Source: an uncultured Prochlorococcus sp.
GTDB taxonomy: Bacteria > Cyanobacteriota > Cyanobacteriia > PCC-6307 > Cyanobiaceae
Assembly (NCBI RefSeq): GCF_902536725.1
Contig: NZ_CACAYO010000003.1
Coordinates: 62,001 to 126,000, forward strand
Length of the DNA stretch: 64,000 bases
Direction of reading: 5' to 3'
The notes under the pieces are model-generated. The model did no database searches. It saw only the letters and a program-made list of their open reading frames with translations, and had not been told where the DNA came from. How positions within the stretch are numbered: the first letter of the stretch is position 1; each line of letters starts with the position of its first letter. Of this stretch, positions 50,308 through 60,927 are shown piece after piece. The position numbers were made by a program, and so were the translations under genes.

Positions 50308-51367
50308 GTGAATCGTATAAAATAGCGATTAATTCTTTTGTTGTTTCTATATCTATACATGCATCTGTAATGCTTCTACCAAACTGGAGATCTTCTTTTT
50401 TTAAAAGTTTTTGATTTCCTTCCTTCAAATGACTTTCAAGCATAACTCCTAAAATATTTTTTTCACCATTACTGATTTGAAAAGCTACATTTTTTAGCAC
50501 TTCCGACTGTTTTCGGAAATCTTTATTGGAATTTCCATGACTACAATCAATCATCACTTTATAGGGAAGATTACACTCCCTCAATTCTGCTGAAATTCTT
50601 TGTACATGATCACTTTCGAAATTTGGGCCTTTTGAACCGCCCCTTAAAACTATATGTCCATCTGGATTTCCTGTAGTATTAACTATTGAAGCCATTCCAT
50701 TTTCATTTACACCTAAGAAGTGATGGGATTTTGAAGCTGACTGCATTGCATTTATTGCAGTAGTAAAAGAACCATCAGTTCCATTTTTAAAGCCTATAGG
50801 CATTGATAATCCTGATGCCATTTCTCTATGAGTTTGACTTTCTGTAGTCCGCGCACCTATGGCTGTCCAACTTATTAAATCGGCAATGTATTGAGGAACT
50901 ATTGGATCTAGTAATTCTGTAGCAGAAGGTATGCCACGAGTTGCTAAATATGAAAGCAAACTTCTTGCCCTTCTTAAACCAGTATTAATATCATAAGAAT
51001 CATCTAGATGAGGATCATTTATCAATCCTTTCCATCCAATAGTTGTTCTTGGTTTTTCAAAATATACTCTCATAATTATTTCTAATTTATCTTTATACAT
51101 TTCTCGGAATTTTTGAATATATTTTGAATATTCCTTTGCCGCCTCAAGATCATGAATTGAACATGGACCCACAATGACTAAAAGCTTCTGATCATTATGA
51201 TGCAAAATGTTTTGTATCGATCTTCTTGTTTTGGATACTGTATTAGCAGAGTCGTGATCTAAAGGTATATCATTATGTAATCTGCTTGGAGGTATTAATG
51301 GACGTGTTTCAAGAACATGTAAATCTGATGTCTTTTCTAAAGCTGAATTATTTGATGATGTCGTCAT
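50300..51367 (-). CDS. 3-deoxy-7-phosphoheptulonate (DAHP) synthase, class I AroFGH type
   Basis: This enzyme joins phosphoenolpyruvate and erythrose 4-phosphate, the entry to aromatic biosynthesis. The 355-residue protein has VGPCSIHDLEAAKEY, RVYFEKPRTTIGWKG, a GARTTESQTHREMASG segment and GGSKGPNFESDH, diagnostic of the AroFGH class. Length matches the E. coli isozymes. The residues that set Phe/Tyr/Trp feedback cannot be read safely. It is divergent from acnB by 97 bp and overlaps the kinase gene tail-to-tail by 8 bp. Confidence 0.94.
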   Translation of the reverse strand: MTTSSNNSALEKTSDLHVLETRPLIPPSRLHNDIPLDHDSANTVSKTRRSIQNILHHNDQKLLVIVGPCSIHDLEAAKEYSKYIQKFREMYKDKLEIIMRVYFEKPRTTIGWKGLINDPHLDDSYDINTGLRRARSLLSYLATRGIPSATELLDPIVPQYIADLISWTAIGARTTESQTHREMASGLSMPIGFKNGTDGSFTTAINAMQSASKSHHFLGVNENGMASIVNTTGNPDGHIVLRGGSKGPNFESDHVQRISAELRECNLPYKVMIDCSHGNSNKDFRKQSEVLKNVAFQISNGEKNILGVMLESHLKEGNQKLLKKEDLQFGRSITDACIDIETTKELIAILYDSLS

Positions 51368-51464
51368 TGATTAATTAAGAAGTTTGAATATTTAAAAAAG
51401 CATTTATGAATACTCTCCTTTTCAATATTAAAAATAACAATAGATTAGGCATTAAACCTTACTA

Positions 51465-54038
51465 ATGAAGAATTTGGAAACATTGCTAAAAGATTATGCA
51501 GATCATGTAGCTGAAAGAGCTGCCAAAGGTATACCTCCTTTACCTTTAAATGCTGAACAAACAAATTGTATTACAAAATTATTAGAACAAGATAGTACTT
51601 ACGATTCATCTTATTTACTTGATTTACTAATAAATAGAGTACCCCCAGGAGTTGATGAGGCTGCTTACGTAAAAGCAAGCTGGCTTACGGCTATTGTTAA
51701 TTCCGAAAAATATTGCAAATCAATTAATCCCGAAAAAGCAATTGCACTACTAGGAACAATGATAGGCGGATACAATGTAAATTCTTTGGTTGAAATACTT
51801 AAAGGAGAAAATAGTTTACTCGCAAAAAAAGCGGCAGAAGTTTTAAAAAATATTATTCTTGTTTACGACTCAGCTAATGAAATTTATGAATTATCTAAAA
51901 ATAATATTTATGCAAAAGAAGTTGTAAATAGTTGGGCAAATGCAGAATGGTTCATAAATAAAAAAGTTCTGGAGAAAGAGATTACTTGTTTAGTATTTAA
52001 AGTTGACGGTGAGACAAATACAGACGACTTATCTCCAGCTGTACATGCAACAACACGCCCGGATATTCCAATGCATGCATTAGCTATGTTGGAATTTAAA
52101 AAACCTGATGGACTAAAGATTCTTGATAATTTAAAAAAACAAAATTTACCAATAGCTTATGTTGGAGATGTTGTTGGAACAGGGAGTTCTAGAAAATCTG
52201 CTATTAATTCACTAATTTGGCATATAGGAGAAGATATCGCTTTTGTTCCCAACAAAAAAACAGGTGGAATAATAATTGGCAGCAAAATAGCCCCAATTTT
52301 CTTCAATACTGCACAAGATTCAGGAGCTTTACCTATAGAAGCTGACGTGTCTCAAATGAAAACCGGAGATGTTATTAAAATATATCCCCATAAAGGCATT
52401 ATTAAAAAAATTGAAAAAGATTCAAATACTGAAGAATTAATAAGCAAATTCGAGTTGTATCCATCAACTCTTACTGATGAAATTCAAGCTGGCGGAAGAA
52501 TTAATCTTATGATTGGAAGATCTCTCACAGACAAAATTAGAAGGAAATTAGATTATAAACCAAGTGAAATATTTACTAGACCACAAAATCCAACCGAAAG
52601 TAGTGCTGGATTTACTCAAGCTCAAAAAATAGTAGGAAAAGCATGCGGTTTAGATGGAGTTAGGCCAGGAATGACCTGTGAGCCAATTATGACCACAGTT
52701 GGTAGTCAAGATACTACTGGGCCAATGACTAGAGATGAATTAAAAGAATTAGCTTGTTTAGGATTTACTGCAGATTTAGTGATGCAAAGTTTTTGTCATA
52801 CAGCTGCATATCCTAAACCAGTAGATCTACTTACCCATAAAGAATTACCTGATTTTATATCTCAAAGAGGTGGAGTAGCTCTTAAGCCTGGAGACGGTAT
52901 CATTCATAGCTGGCTTAACAGAATGCTTCTCCCTGATACTGTTGGCACAGGTGGGGATAGTCATACAAGATTTCCTCTTGGCATTTCATTTCCTGGAGGC
53001 TCAGGCATTGTTGCATTTGCCGCTGCAATAGGATCAATGCCATTAAATATGCCTGAATCTGTGCTGGTTAAATTTAAGGGAGAATTATTACCAGGAATTA
53101 CACTTAGAGATTTAGTTAATGCAATACCTCTCTTCGCAATTAAAAAAGGACTATTAACTGTTGAGAAAGAAAATAAGAAAAATATATTCAACGGGAAAAT
53201 TATGGAAATTGAGGGATTACCAAACCTAAAACTTGAACAAGCTTTTGAACTTACTGATGCTACTGCAGAACGATCATGCGCTGGTAGCACAATACTTTTA
53301 TCCCAAGAAACCGTTCAAGAATATTTAAAAAGCAATATTTGCCTGCTAGAAAAAATGATCGAGAGCAATTATGAAGATTCAAAATCGATTTCAAGAAGAG
53401 TAAATGATATGAAAAATTGGTTAAAAAAACCATCATTAATTCAACCAGATTCAAACGCTCAGTATGAAGAAATCATTGAAATTGATTTAGCAAAAGTAAC
53501 TCAACCTATAGTTGCTTGCCCTAATGATCCAGATAATGTAAAAGAAATCACTGATGTTGGAAATACAAATATTGACGAGGTTTTTATAGGTTCTTGCATG
53601 ACAAATATTGGTCATTACAGGGCAGCTGCAAAAGTTCTTGATGGAGTACAAAATTTAAAAGCTAAATTATGGATTTGTCCACCAACAAAAATGGATGAAG
53701 AAACTCTAAAAGCTGAAGGTTACTATAAAATTTTCGAAGATTGTGGTGCAAGGTTAGAGTTACCAGGCTGTTCATTATGTATGGGAAATCAAGCCAGAGT
53801 AGATGAAGGTTCCGTAGTATTTTCTACAAGTACAAGAAATTTTGACAATAGACTTGGCAAGAATGCACAAGTCTTTTTAGGCAGCGCTGAATTAGCAGCA
53901 GTTTGCGCACTGCTTGGCAAAATACCTGAAGTTGAAGAATATCAGGATATTACTAAAAATAAAATTAATCCATATTCAGAGGAACTTTATCGCTATCTTC
54001 AATTTGATGAAATTCACGATTTCAGCTTGACAAAGTAA
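51465..54038 (+). CDS. acnB: Aconitate hydratase B
   Basis: AcnB isomerises citrate and isocitrate. The 857-residue protein has the AcnB layout, with the HEAT-like domain first. GVRPGMTCEPIMTTVGSQD and GDSHTRFPLG follow, and the 4Fe-4S ligands lie in IGSCMTNIGH and GCSLCMGNQAR. In Prochlorococcus the citrate cycle is incomplete, so the main output is 2-oxoglutarate for nitrogen assimilation. It leads a plus-strand pair with the ClC gene, 9 bp apart. AcnB in other bacteria can bind mRNA when its cluster is lost; that is not testable here. Confidence 0.95.
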   Translation: MKNLETLLKDYADHVAERAAKGIPPLPLNAEQTNCITKLLEQDSTYDSSYLLDLLINRVPPGVDEAAYVKASWLTAIVNSEKYCKSINPEKAIALLGTMIGGYNVNSLVEILKGENSLLAKKAAEVLKNIILVYDSANEIYELSKNNIYAKEVVNSWANAEWFINKKVLEKEITCLVFKVDGETNTDDLSPAVHATTRPDIPMHALAMLEFKKPDGLKILDNLKKQNLPIAYVGDVVGTGSSRKSAINSLIWHIGEDIAFVPNKKTGGIIIGSKIAPIFFNTAQDSGALPIEADVSQMKTGDVIKIYPHKGIIKKIEKDSNTEELISKFELYPSTLTDEIQAGGRINLMIGRSLTDKIRRKLDYKPSEIFTRPQNPTESSAGFTQAQKIVGKACGLDGVRPGMTCEPIMTTVGSQDTTGPMTRDELKELACLGFTADLVMQSFCHTAAYPKPVDLLTHKELPDFISQRGGVALKPGDGIIHSWLNRMLLPDTVGTGGDSHTRFPLGISFPGGSGIVAFAAAIGSMPLNMPESVLVKFKGELLPGITLRDLVNAIPLFAIKKGLLTVEKENKKNIFNGKIMEIEGLPNLKLEQAFELTDATAERSCAGSTILLSQETVQEYLKSNICLLEKMIESNYEDSKSISRRVNDMKNWLKKPSLIQPDSNAQYEEIIEIDLAKVTQPIVACPNDPDNVKEITDVGNTNIDEVFIGSCMTNIGHYRAAAKVLDGVQNLKAKLWICPPTKMDEETLKAEGYYKIFEDCGARLELPGCSLCMGNQARVDEGSVVFSTSTRNFDNRLGKNAQVFLGSAELAAVCALLGKIPEVEEYQDITKNKINPYSEELYRYLQFDEIHDFSLTK

Positions 54039-54047
54039 TAATGCACT

Positions 54048-55406
54048 ATGCCAAACTTTATAAAAGATAATATTCAAAAAACAAGCAATAATTCTTCTCG
54101 TAGCATCAAAAAATTATTAAAACAAAGATCTCTAGTCGTTGCATTTTCGCTCTTATTAACAGGTTTAGGAGCCTCAATTACAAGCATATCTTTTAAAACT
54201 GGAATCTATTTTATTAATAATTGGAGATTAGCATTATTAGACCAATTCCCATCTATTACCGTCTTACCTATTTTTGGAGCTCTAGGAGGAGCTATTGCAG
54301 GATATTTGATCAAAAATATAGCACCTGCTGCAAAAGGTTCAGGAGTGAGTCAAATCATGGGTTTTTTAAGACATAAAAAAGTTCCTATGAATTTAAAAGT
54401 AGGATTAGTAAAGCTAATAACAGGAATTATTGCTATTGGTAGTGGATTCCCTTTGGGTCCAGAAGGTCCATCCGTTCAAATGGGAGGATCAGTAGCTTGG
54501 CAAATGGCCAAGTGGCTCAAAGCTCCTACAGCTTTTAGAAGAGTCATTGTAGCAGCAGGGGGTGGTGCAGGAATAGCTGCAGTATTTAGCGCTCCATTAG
54601 GAGGGTTTGTCTATGCAATAGAAGAGTTATTAAACTCTGCAAGACCAGTAATTTTACTATTGGTAGTAATTACAACTTTCATCGCAGATTCATCTGCTGA
54701 TATTATTCAAGCCTTAGGTTTAGATCCTAAAGCAGGAGGCTTTGATTTTAACCTCGGATTTTTGATTCAAAAAGAATATGACCCATCAGTTTTTTTCTTA
54801 CCTGTAGATTTTATTTACTTAGTTTTACTAGGAATAATTATTGGAATATTTGCAGAATTGTATAGCAGATATGTTTTGTTGATGCAAAATCTTGGGAAAA
54901 AGTGGTATAAAAATAAATTTGTTTTAAAAATGAGTATATGTGGACTTATTTTAGGAAGCATCTACTCTTGTTTACCTAGTACATTTCATAATTTAGATGA
55001 ATTACAGAAAATAATAGCTGAACAAAATACAAGTATTGGAATTGCTTTATTAGCAGTTTTAGTATTATTTATCACGACTGGTTTAGCTGCAGCATCTGGA
55101 GCTCCTGGAGGATTGTTCTATCCAATGCTTACTTTAGGAGGATCAATAGGACTAATAATGGGGAGCTGGGTGGAAATTGCGACAGGACATGCACCAAGTA
55201 CATACATTTTTGCGGGAATGGGAGCTTTCGTTGCAGGATGTTCGCGAACACCAATCACAGCAATGTTTTTAGCTTTCGCTTTAACAAAAAATTTATTAAT
55301 AATGAAACCTGTATTAATCAGCTGCATTGCCAGTTTCTTGATAGCAAGAGCTTTTAATGAAGAATCAATTTATGAAAGACAAATACAAATAGAATTAGAA
55401 GACTAA
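54048..55406 (+). CDS. ClC-family chloride/proton exchanger
   Basis: A 452-residue membrane protein with the ClC selectivity motifs: GSGVS at 97-101, GPEGP at 137-141 and GGLFYP later. By spacing against E. coli ClC-ec1, E139 corresponds to the gating glutamate E148, E194 to the internal proton glutamate E203, and Y442 in the C-terminal IYERQ to Y445. Retention of both glutamates predicts an exchanger rather than a passive channel. GSGVS and GPEGP differ from the E. coli GSGIP and GREGP but look like other cyanobacterial ClCs. It lies 9 bp after acnB. Confidence 0.9.
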   Translation: MPNFIKDNIQKTSNNSSRSIKKLLKQRSLVVAFSLLLTGLGASITSISFKTGIYFINNWRLALLDQFPSITVLPIFGALGGAIAGYLIKNIAPAAKGSGVSQIMGFLRHKKVPMNLKVGLVKLITGIIAIGSGFPLGPEGPSVQMGGSVAWQMAKWLKAPTAFRRVIVAAGGGAGIAAVFSAPLGGFVYAIEELLNSARPVILLLVVITTFIADSSADIIQALGLDPKAGGFDFNLGFLIQKEYDPSVFFLPVDFIYLVLLGIIIGIFAELYSRYVLLMQNLGKKWYKNKFVLKMSICGLILGSIYSCLPSTFHNLDELQKIIAEQNTSIGIALLAVLVLFITTGLAAASGAPGGLFYPMLTLGGSIGLIMGSWVEIATGHAPSTYIFAGMGAFVAGCSRTPITAMFLAFALTKNLLIMKPVLISCIASFLIARAFNEESIYERQIQIELED

Positions 55407-55415
55407 AAACAATCT

Positions 55416-56270
55416 TCAATCAAAAACAGCAGTTTTACTGTTATAAACAAATACTTGATGATTAAGATGTAATCTTACTGCTCTTGCTAAAGCTATTCTT
55501 TCAATATCTCTTCCTTTTCTAATCAAATCGTCAACTTCATCCCTATGACTTACATTAACTGTACATTGCTCAATTATCGGGCCTTCATCGAGATCTTCAG
55601 TTACATAGTGAGCAGTAGCACCGATTAATTTAACACCTCTCTTCCAAGCTCGATGATATGGTTGCCCGCCCTTAAATGCAGGTAAGAAAGAATGATGAAT
55701 ATTTATTATTGAAGAAAACTTTTTTAAAAAAGAGTCACTCAAAATTTGCATATATTTTGCTAATACAACAAGATCAATTTCATATTCTTTTAGTAAATGT
55801 AAAAATTGATTTTCAACAATAGATTTATCAGTTTTAAAAGTGTCTATATGAACAAATTTTGCATTAAAGTCGTTGGCAATTTTTTCAAGATCAGAATGAT
55901 TTGAAATTATTAACGGGACTTTCATTTTGAGTTCTCCATTTCTTACTCGCCAAAGTAAATCAATCAAACAATGATTTTGTTTGCTCACAAAAATAGCAAC
56001 ATTTGGAATTTCATCAGAATAATTTACATTAAATTTTCCATTTACTTCATCCGCAATTTTTTCAAATTCTTTATAAATTTCATCTCTATTAAAAAAGGCA
56101 TTATTACTATTCCATTCAATTCTACTAAGAAACAATCCGGCATCTTGATCTGTATGATGATCAGAATGTTTTATATTTCCACCGTAATTTGAAATCCAAC
56201 TTGTAAGTAAACTTACAAGGCCAGGACGATCGGGACAAACAATTTTGAATATAATTGAAGGATGATCCAA
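55416..56270 (-). CDS. purU: Formyltetrahydrofolate deformylase
   Basis: PurU hydrolyses 10-formyl-THF to formate and THF. This keeps free THF available for the glycine cleavage system, a role shown in plant photorespiration. The 284-residue protein has an N-terminal ACT domain (FKIVCPDRPGLVSLL) and a formyl-transferase domain with INIHHSFLPAFKGG and GATAHYVTEDLDEGPII. The start is TTG at 56270: the frame has only nine codons between it and the upstream stop, none an ATG or GTG. It is divergent, by 48 bp, from the ThiO-like oxidase. Confidence 0.94.
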   Translation of the reverse strand: MDHPSIIFKIVCPDRPGLVSLLTSWISNYGGNIKHSDHHTDQDAGLFLSRIEWNSNNAFFNRDEIYKEFEKIADEVNGKFNVNYSDEIPNVAIFVSKQNHCLIDLLWRVRNGELKMKVPLIISNHSDLEKIANDFNAKFVHIDTFKTDKSIVENQFLHLLKEYEIDLVVLAKYMQILSDSFLKKFSSIINIHHSFLPAFKGGQPYHRAWKRGVKLIGATAHYVTEDLDEGPIIEQCTVNVSHRDEVDDLIRKGRDIERIALARAVRLHLNHQVFVYNSKTAVFD

Positions 56271-56318
56271 AAAATCTTTAACTATTAAGTCAGATATTCA
56301 ATTATATCTAATATATAA

Positions 56319-57401
56319 ATGAAAAGCTTAAAAAAAAATTTCCAAAAAGCACATATAGTTATTATTGGGTCAGGGATTATTGGAAAATTTAACGCCTTAG
56401 AATTATCAGAATCAGGTTTTCAGGTAACGATAATAGATCCAAATGAACTCCAAAATAGTAGTAATGCAGCCTTAGGCTTACTAATGGGTAATATGTACCA
56501 AAAAAGGAAAGGTAGAAGCTGGGATCTAAGGAAACAAAGCATTGAATTATGGCCACAATGGATTACATTCCTGCAAAAATTTAATAGCCAATTAAATATC
56601 GAAAAACCATTAATACAACTAACTACTAATAAAGAAAAGTTTAAAAAATTAGAGAAATTTATTTATGAAAATAATGATCAAAACTTACGAATTTTAGAGA
56701 GAGACTCAATATTTATTAAGAATTTAAATAAAGCCTTCCAAACAAAAAATATAAAAGGAATAATTTCCTTCAAAGATGGAAGAATAAATCCTTTTTCTTT
56801 ACTTCAAACATTAAATAAATATCTAAAAAATAAAAAAATCAATTTTTCAGAGGGAGAAATAATAAAAATCAGAAAATCAAACAATCAATGGATTTCTACA
56901 ACAAGAAACAATGAAAATATCAAATCTGATGCGGTTATTTTGTGCAATTCACTAAAAGCAATTGATTTAATAGATAACATATCTCACAACATCATATTAA
57001 AACCTGTCTTGGGTCAAGCTATGGAAATTGATGTTAATGATGCAGAAGTTGATTTATTATCGCTGCCAAAACAATTCAATATAAATGGTAAAAATATAAT
57101 TCCAAAATCAAAAAATAAGCTAATTATTGGATCAACCGACGAATATAGTTCTAAACCAGAAGAAAATACTTTCGAAAAACTTACAAATTTTCTCAATAAA
57201 AAACCAAATTGGTTGATGAAAGGGAAGATTTCTAAAAAATGGTATGGAATAAGGTCAAGACCAGATGGTGAGCCTTCACCGATAATGAAAAATCTTGAAG
57301 ATGGACTAATTATATGTTCAGGTTTTTATAAAAATGGTATATTACTTGCTCCAGCTTGTTCTAAGTGGGTTGCTAATGAAATTAAAAATTACTTTTCTTA
57401 A
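56319..57401 (+). CDS. thiO: FAD-dependent oxidoreductase, probably glycine oxidase ThiO
   Basis: The 360-residue protein belongs to the D-amino acid oxidase superfamily. It has the FAD Rossmann motif [18 protein letters not shown] (13-30) and, near the C-terminus, a [12 protein letters not shown] segment followed by [12 protein letters not shown]. The latter is close to the GHxRNGILLAP pattern of ThiO. ThiO oxidises glycine to iminoglycine, which ThiG (11606-12400) needs to make thiazole. A different amine oxidase is the alternative. It overlaps the dnaK end by 4 bp and is divergent from purU. Confidence 0.68.
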   Translation: MKSLKKNFQKAHIVIIGSGIIGKFNALELSESGFQVTIIDPNELQNSSNAALGLLMGNMYQKRKGRSWDLRKQSIELWPQWITFLQKFNSQLNIEKPLIQLTTNKEKFKKLEKFIYENNDQNLRILERDSIFIKNLNKAFQTKNIKGIISFKDGRINPFSLLQTLNKYLKNKKINFSEGEIIKIRKSNNQWISTTRNNENIKSDAVILCNSLKAIDLIDNISHNIILKPVLGQAMEIDVNDAEVDLLSLPKQFNINGKNIIPKSKNKLIIGSTDEYSSKPEENTFEKLTNFLNKKPNWLMKGKISKKWYGIRSRPDGEPSPIMKNLEDGLIICSGFYKNGILLAPACSKWVANEIKNYFS

Positions 57402-59305
57402 TCTTTCGTTTCAGTAAAATCTGCATCAATTACATCATCTCCACCTTTTTCGTTTGAATCACTCTGATCAGGACCACCCGCCGCGCCTGGTGTTGGTGGC
57501 TGATTGCCAGGTTGCTGATAAACGGAGGAACCAACTGCATAAAGTTCTTGCTGAAGCTCTTCAAGAAGTTTTTTCATTGATTCGTAATCTTCTTTTGAAG
57601 TTGCCTCTTTTAAAGCATTACTTTTTTCTTCAACTTTAGATTTTGCTGCAGCATCAATTTTGTCTCCCAGCTCACCAAGTTGCTTTTCTGTCTGATAGAC
57701 GAGTGTTTCAGCTTGATTTTTTAAATCGATTTTTTCTCTTTTTTCTTTATCTGCAGATGCATTTGATTCGGCATCTTTTACCATTTTTTCTACTTCATTA
57801 TCAGATAAAGTTGAAGCACCAGTAATAGAAATACTTTGCTCTTTACCACTTCCTTTATCTTTAGCAGTAACACTAAGAATTCCATTTGCATCGATATCAA
57901 ATGTAACTTCAATTTGTGGAACTCCTCTAGGTGCTGAAGGTATACCATCCAATCTAAAAGTTCCTAAGCTTTTATTATCAGACGCCATTTCTCTCTCTCC
58001 CTGTAAAACATGTATCTCAACATTTGTTTGACCGTCCACAGCAGTTGAATATGTTTCAGATTTCTTCGTAGGTACTGTAGTATTTCGATTTATCATTTTT
58101 GTCATAACTCCTCCTAATGTCTCTACACCTAAAGAAAGGGGAGTAACGTCAAGCAACAATATATCTTTGACTTCTCCAGCTAAAACTCCTCCCTGAATTG
58201 CAGCACCAACAGCTACTACCTCATCAGGGTTAACAGTTTGATTAGGTTCTTTACCTATGATTTTTTTAACTAAATCTAAAACAGCAGGTATTCTAGATGA
58301 ACCTCCCACCATTACAACCTCATCTATTTCACTAGTAGAAATTTTTGCATCACTTATAGCTCTCTCAACTGGGGTCTTACACCTATCAATTAAAGAAGCT
58401 GCTAATTCCTCAAACTTCGCTCTAGTTAAGTTTAAGTCTAAATGTTTTGGTCCCTCAGGTGTTGCTGTAATGAAAGGTAAATTTATTTCACTTTGAGTTG
58501 CATTTGAAAGCTCAATTTTTGCTTTTTCTGCTGCTTCAGTAAGTCTTTGTAAAGCTTGTTTATCTTGTCTAAGATCAATCCCCTCATTTGACTTAAAAGT
58601 ACTAGCTAAATGATCCACGATACATCTATCAAAATCATCACCACCTAAATGTGTATCCCCAGACGTTGATAAAACTTCAGTGACTCCGTCACCAGCTTCA
58701 ATAACAGAAACATCAAATGTGCCTCCGCCTAAATCAAAAACAAGAATTTTTTCATTTTCTTTATCCAAACCATATGCTAATGCTGCAGCAGTCGGTTCAT
58801 TGACAATTCGGAGAACTTCTAAACCTGCAATCTTTCCTGCATCTTTTGTAGCTTGTCTTTGAGAGTCATTAAAATAAGCTGGAACTGTAATTACAGCCTG
58901 TGTAACTTTATCACCAAGGTATTTACCCGCATCATCTGCTAACTTCCTCAAGACTTGAGAACTTACTTCTTCAGGAGAAAACTGCTTATCCAAAATAGGA
59001 CATTTAAGTTTGACACTAGAACCAGATTTTTCAACGGAATAGCTAACTTCTTTAGATTCTTCATTAACTTCATCAACTCTTCTGCCAACGAAACGTTTTG
59101 CTGAATAAAAAGTATTTTCAGGATTCATAACAGCTTGTCTTTTTGCGATTTGTCCAACAAGCTGATCTTGATTTTTTGTATATGCAACAACTGATGGAGT
59201 AGTTCTGAAACCCTCAGCATTTGCTATTACAGTAGGTTTACCACCTTCCATAACAGCAACACAACTATTAGTTGTTCCTAAATCAATTCCTACAACCTTA
59301 CCCAT
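57398..59305 (-). CDS. dnaK: Chaperone protein DnaK (Hsp70)
   Basis: Hsp70 with the ATPase domain starting [20 protein letters not shown], then [21 protein letters not shown] and [14 protein letters not shown], and the substrate domain (LDVTPLSLG). The C-terminal lid ends in a Gly/Pro/Asp-rich tail with [10 protein letters not shown] begin at ATG 59305 (635 residues), which starts the conserved MGKVVGID; an in-frame ATG at 59335 adds ten unconserved residues. No CIRCE operator is visible in the upstream gap. grpE and dnaJ are not adjacent, so this may be one of several DnaK copies. Confidence 0.95.
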   Translation of the reverse strand: MGKVVGIDLGTTNSCVAVMEGGKPTVIANAEGFRTTPSVVAYTKNQDQLVGQIAKRQAVMNPENTFYSAKRFVGRRVDEVNEESKEVSYSVEKSGSSVKLKCPILDKQFSPEEVSSQVLRKLADDAGKYLGDKVTQAVITVPAYFNDSQRQATKDAGKIAGLEVLRIVNEPTAAALAYGLDKENEKILVFDLGGGTFDVSVIEAGDGVTEVLSTSGDTHLGGDDFDRCIVDHLASTFKSNEGIDLRQDKQALQRLTEAAEKAKIELSNATQSEINLPFITATPEGPKHLDLNLTRAKFEELAASLIDRCKTPVERAISDAKISTSEIDEVVMVGGSSRIPAVLDLVKKIIGKEPNQTVNPDEVVAVGAAIQGGVLAGEVKDILLLDVTPLSLGVETLGGVMTKMINRNTTVPTKKSETYSTAVDGQTNVEIHVLQGEREMASDNKSLGTFRLDGIPSAPRGVPQIEVTFDIDANGILSVTAKDKGSGKEQSISITGASTLSDNEVEKMVKDAESNASADKEKREKIDLKNQAETLVYQTEKQLGELGDKIDAAAKSKVEEKSNALKEATSKEDYESMKKLLEELQQELYAVGSSVYQQPGNQPPTPGAAGGPDQSDSNEKGGDDVIDADFTETKD

Positions 59306-59422
59306 GGGTAAATTCTCATATTTTATATCCTCCATAATCGGTCATCAGCGTCATTATTGTTACTCAAAGACGGGGTGTGGTTCCCGAACAGATTGTTATC
59401 TTTCAAAGGAAAAATTCTAAAC

Positions 59423-60283
59423 ATGATTTCAAGTAAGACATCTTTTATTGCATTAATTGGCAATCCAGTAAGCCACTCTTTATCACCAGTTATGCAAAAT
59501 GCCGCCTTTAAATATTTGGGCTTAGATTTAATCTATTTAGCTATACCTTGTAAAAATGAAGATCTAGAATTGGTTCTTAATTCTTTAAAAAAAATTAATT
59601 GCAAAGGTTTAAATATTACAATTCCTTATAAAGAAAAAGTATTTGACCTTTGTAGTGAAATTTCCCCTATTGCTAACAAACTGAAAGCAATTAATACCCT
59701 TAAATTAAATTCTGAAAAAGAATGGAGCGCAACTAATACAGATGTAGAGGGATTTATTTATCCATTAAAAAAATTAAACTTAATAAAAAACCAATCTATT
59801 GTTCTTGGCTCTGGCGGTGCAGCAAGATCTGTAATTCAAGGATTAATAAATTTAAATTTTTCAAGAATTTCAGTAATATCGCGAAATAAATCATCACTAG
59901 ATGAATTAACTAAAAATTTTAGTAATCAAATTGAAATTCATTCTTTATTGAATAGTGATAATCAAGCTCAAAATTTAGTCGAAGAAGCGGATTTAATAGT
60001 AAATACAACACCAGTTGGAATGAAAACAACTAAAAATGAAACAAATGTATTGCCATATGGAGAAGATTTTTGGAGATCTCTTAACTCAAAAACAACTATT
60101 TACGATTTAATCTACAATCCTGCTCCAACTCCCCTATTACAAATTGGCGACAAAAAAGGTTGCATAACAATAGATGGTTTAGAAATGCTTATTGCTCAGG
60201 GTATAGGATCATTATCATTTTGGACAGATGGATTAGAGGTGCCTTTTCACATTATGAATGACGCACTAAAAAAATTTCTTTAA
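59423..60283 (+). CDS. aroE: Shikimate dehydrogenase
   Basis: AroE reduces 3-dehydroshikimate to shikimate with NADPH. The 286-residue protein has the substrate motif GNPVSHSLSP near 12 and the catalytic lysine in NITIPYKEKV. A nucleotide-binding GSGGAARSVI follows near 133. I choose the ATG at 59423, because the longer frame from 59357 gives an N-terminal extension unlike the family. It is divergent from dnaK across about 117 bp and followed by rpsF. Confidence 0.95.
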   Translation: MISSKTSFIALIGNPVSHSLSPVMQNAAFKYLGLDLIYLAIPCKNEDLELVLNSLKKINCKGLNITIPYKEKVFDLCSEISPIANKLKAINTLKLNSEKEWSATNTDVEGFIYPLKKLNLIKNQSIVLGSGGAARSVIQGLINLNFSRISVISRNKSSLDELTKNFSNQIEIHSLLNSDNQAQNLVEEADLIVNTTPVGMKTTKNETNVLPYGEDFWRSLNSKTTIYDLIYNPAPTPLLQIGDKKGCITIDGLEMLIAQGIGSLSFWTDGLEVPFHIMNDALKKFL

Positions 60284-60387
60284 AAAATGATCCTAAATTT
60301 TAAGAAACTACCCATCGTAATGTATGTTAAATAATGAACAGACGCTCATCTGATTAATATTATGAGCCAAAGACCTTGTCTGAAACT

Positions 60388-60924
60388 ATGAACGATCAAC
60401 AATCTTATTACGAAACAATGTATATTCTCCGCCCAGATATTGCGGAAGATGAAGTAACTAATCACATTGACAAATACAATAAACTTTTAGAAGAATTTGG
60501 CGGAACAATCCTAGATAGTCAAATGAGAGGCAAGAGAAGATTAGCCTATCAAATAGCAAAACATAGAGAAGGTATTTACGTGCAATTGAGTCATCAAGGT
60601 GATGGACAACACATTTTTAAAATTGAAAAAGCAATGAGACTTAGTGAAGATGTCATAAGATACATGACCGTTAAACAACAAGGACCTTTACCAACCCCCA
60701 GGCCTTCTAATAAAAATACATCCCAATCCGAAAATAATGATAAAACAGAAACTAAAGTTGAATCAAAAGAAAAAGAACTTGTAGTAAGTGCTGATGCTTC
60801 AACTTCGGGAAAAGATAATCAAGAAACTGAAGTTGAATCAAAAGAAAAAGAACTTGTAGCAAGTGCTGATGCTTCAACTTCGGGAAAAGATGATACTGAA
60901 ATCAAAGAAAATAAAAAATCTTAA
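60388..60924 (+). CDS. rpsF: Small ribosomal subunit protein S6 with repetitive C-terminal extension
   Basis: Residues 1-110 match S6: [17 protein letters not shown], the [16 protein letters not shown] strand pair and [10 protein letters not shown]. The remaining residues (about 110-178) are a Glu/Lys/Ser-rich tail containing two nearly identical copies of a 25-residue unit (VESKEKELV... from residues 124 and 149). This reflects a 75-bp tandem duplication. The tail is disordered-looking. I take the ATG at 60388; a TTG at 60376 would add four residues. It ends 3 bp from argG. Confidence 0.95.
   Translation: MNDQQSYYETMYILRPDIAEDEVTNHIDKYNKLLEEFGGTILDSQMRGKRRLAYQIAKHREGIYVQLSHQGDGQHIFKIEKAMRLSEDVIRYMTVKQQGPLPTPRPSNKNTSQSENNDKTETKVESKEKELVVSADASTSGKDNQETEVESKEKELVASADASTSGKDDTEIKENKKS
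60757..60906 (+). repeat. 75-bp tandem duplication inside rpsF
   Basis: Copy one (60757-60831) and copy two (60832-60906) are identical in 59 of their first 60 bases, differing at one T/C. They then diverge. The length is a multiple of three, so the frame is kept. High identity suggests a recent duplication. Confidence 0.9.
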
Positions 60925-60927
60925 ATA

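Noticed and set aside
59306-59422. A CIRCE heat-shock operator in front of dnaK
   Set aside because: No TTAGCACTC-N9-GAGTGCTAA pattern is present in the gap.
60362-60391. An ATG at 60362 as the rpsF start
   Set aside because: It is out of frame and stops after nine codons at a TGA.
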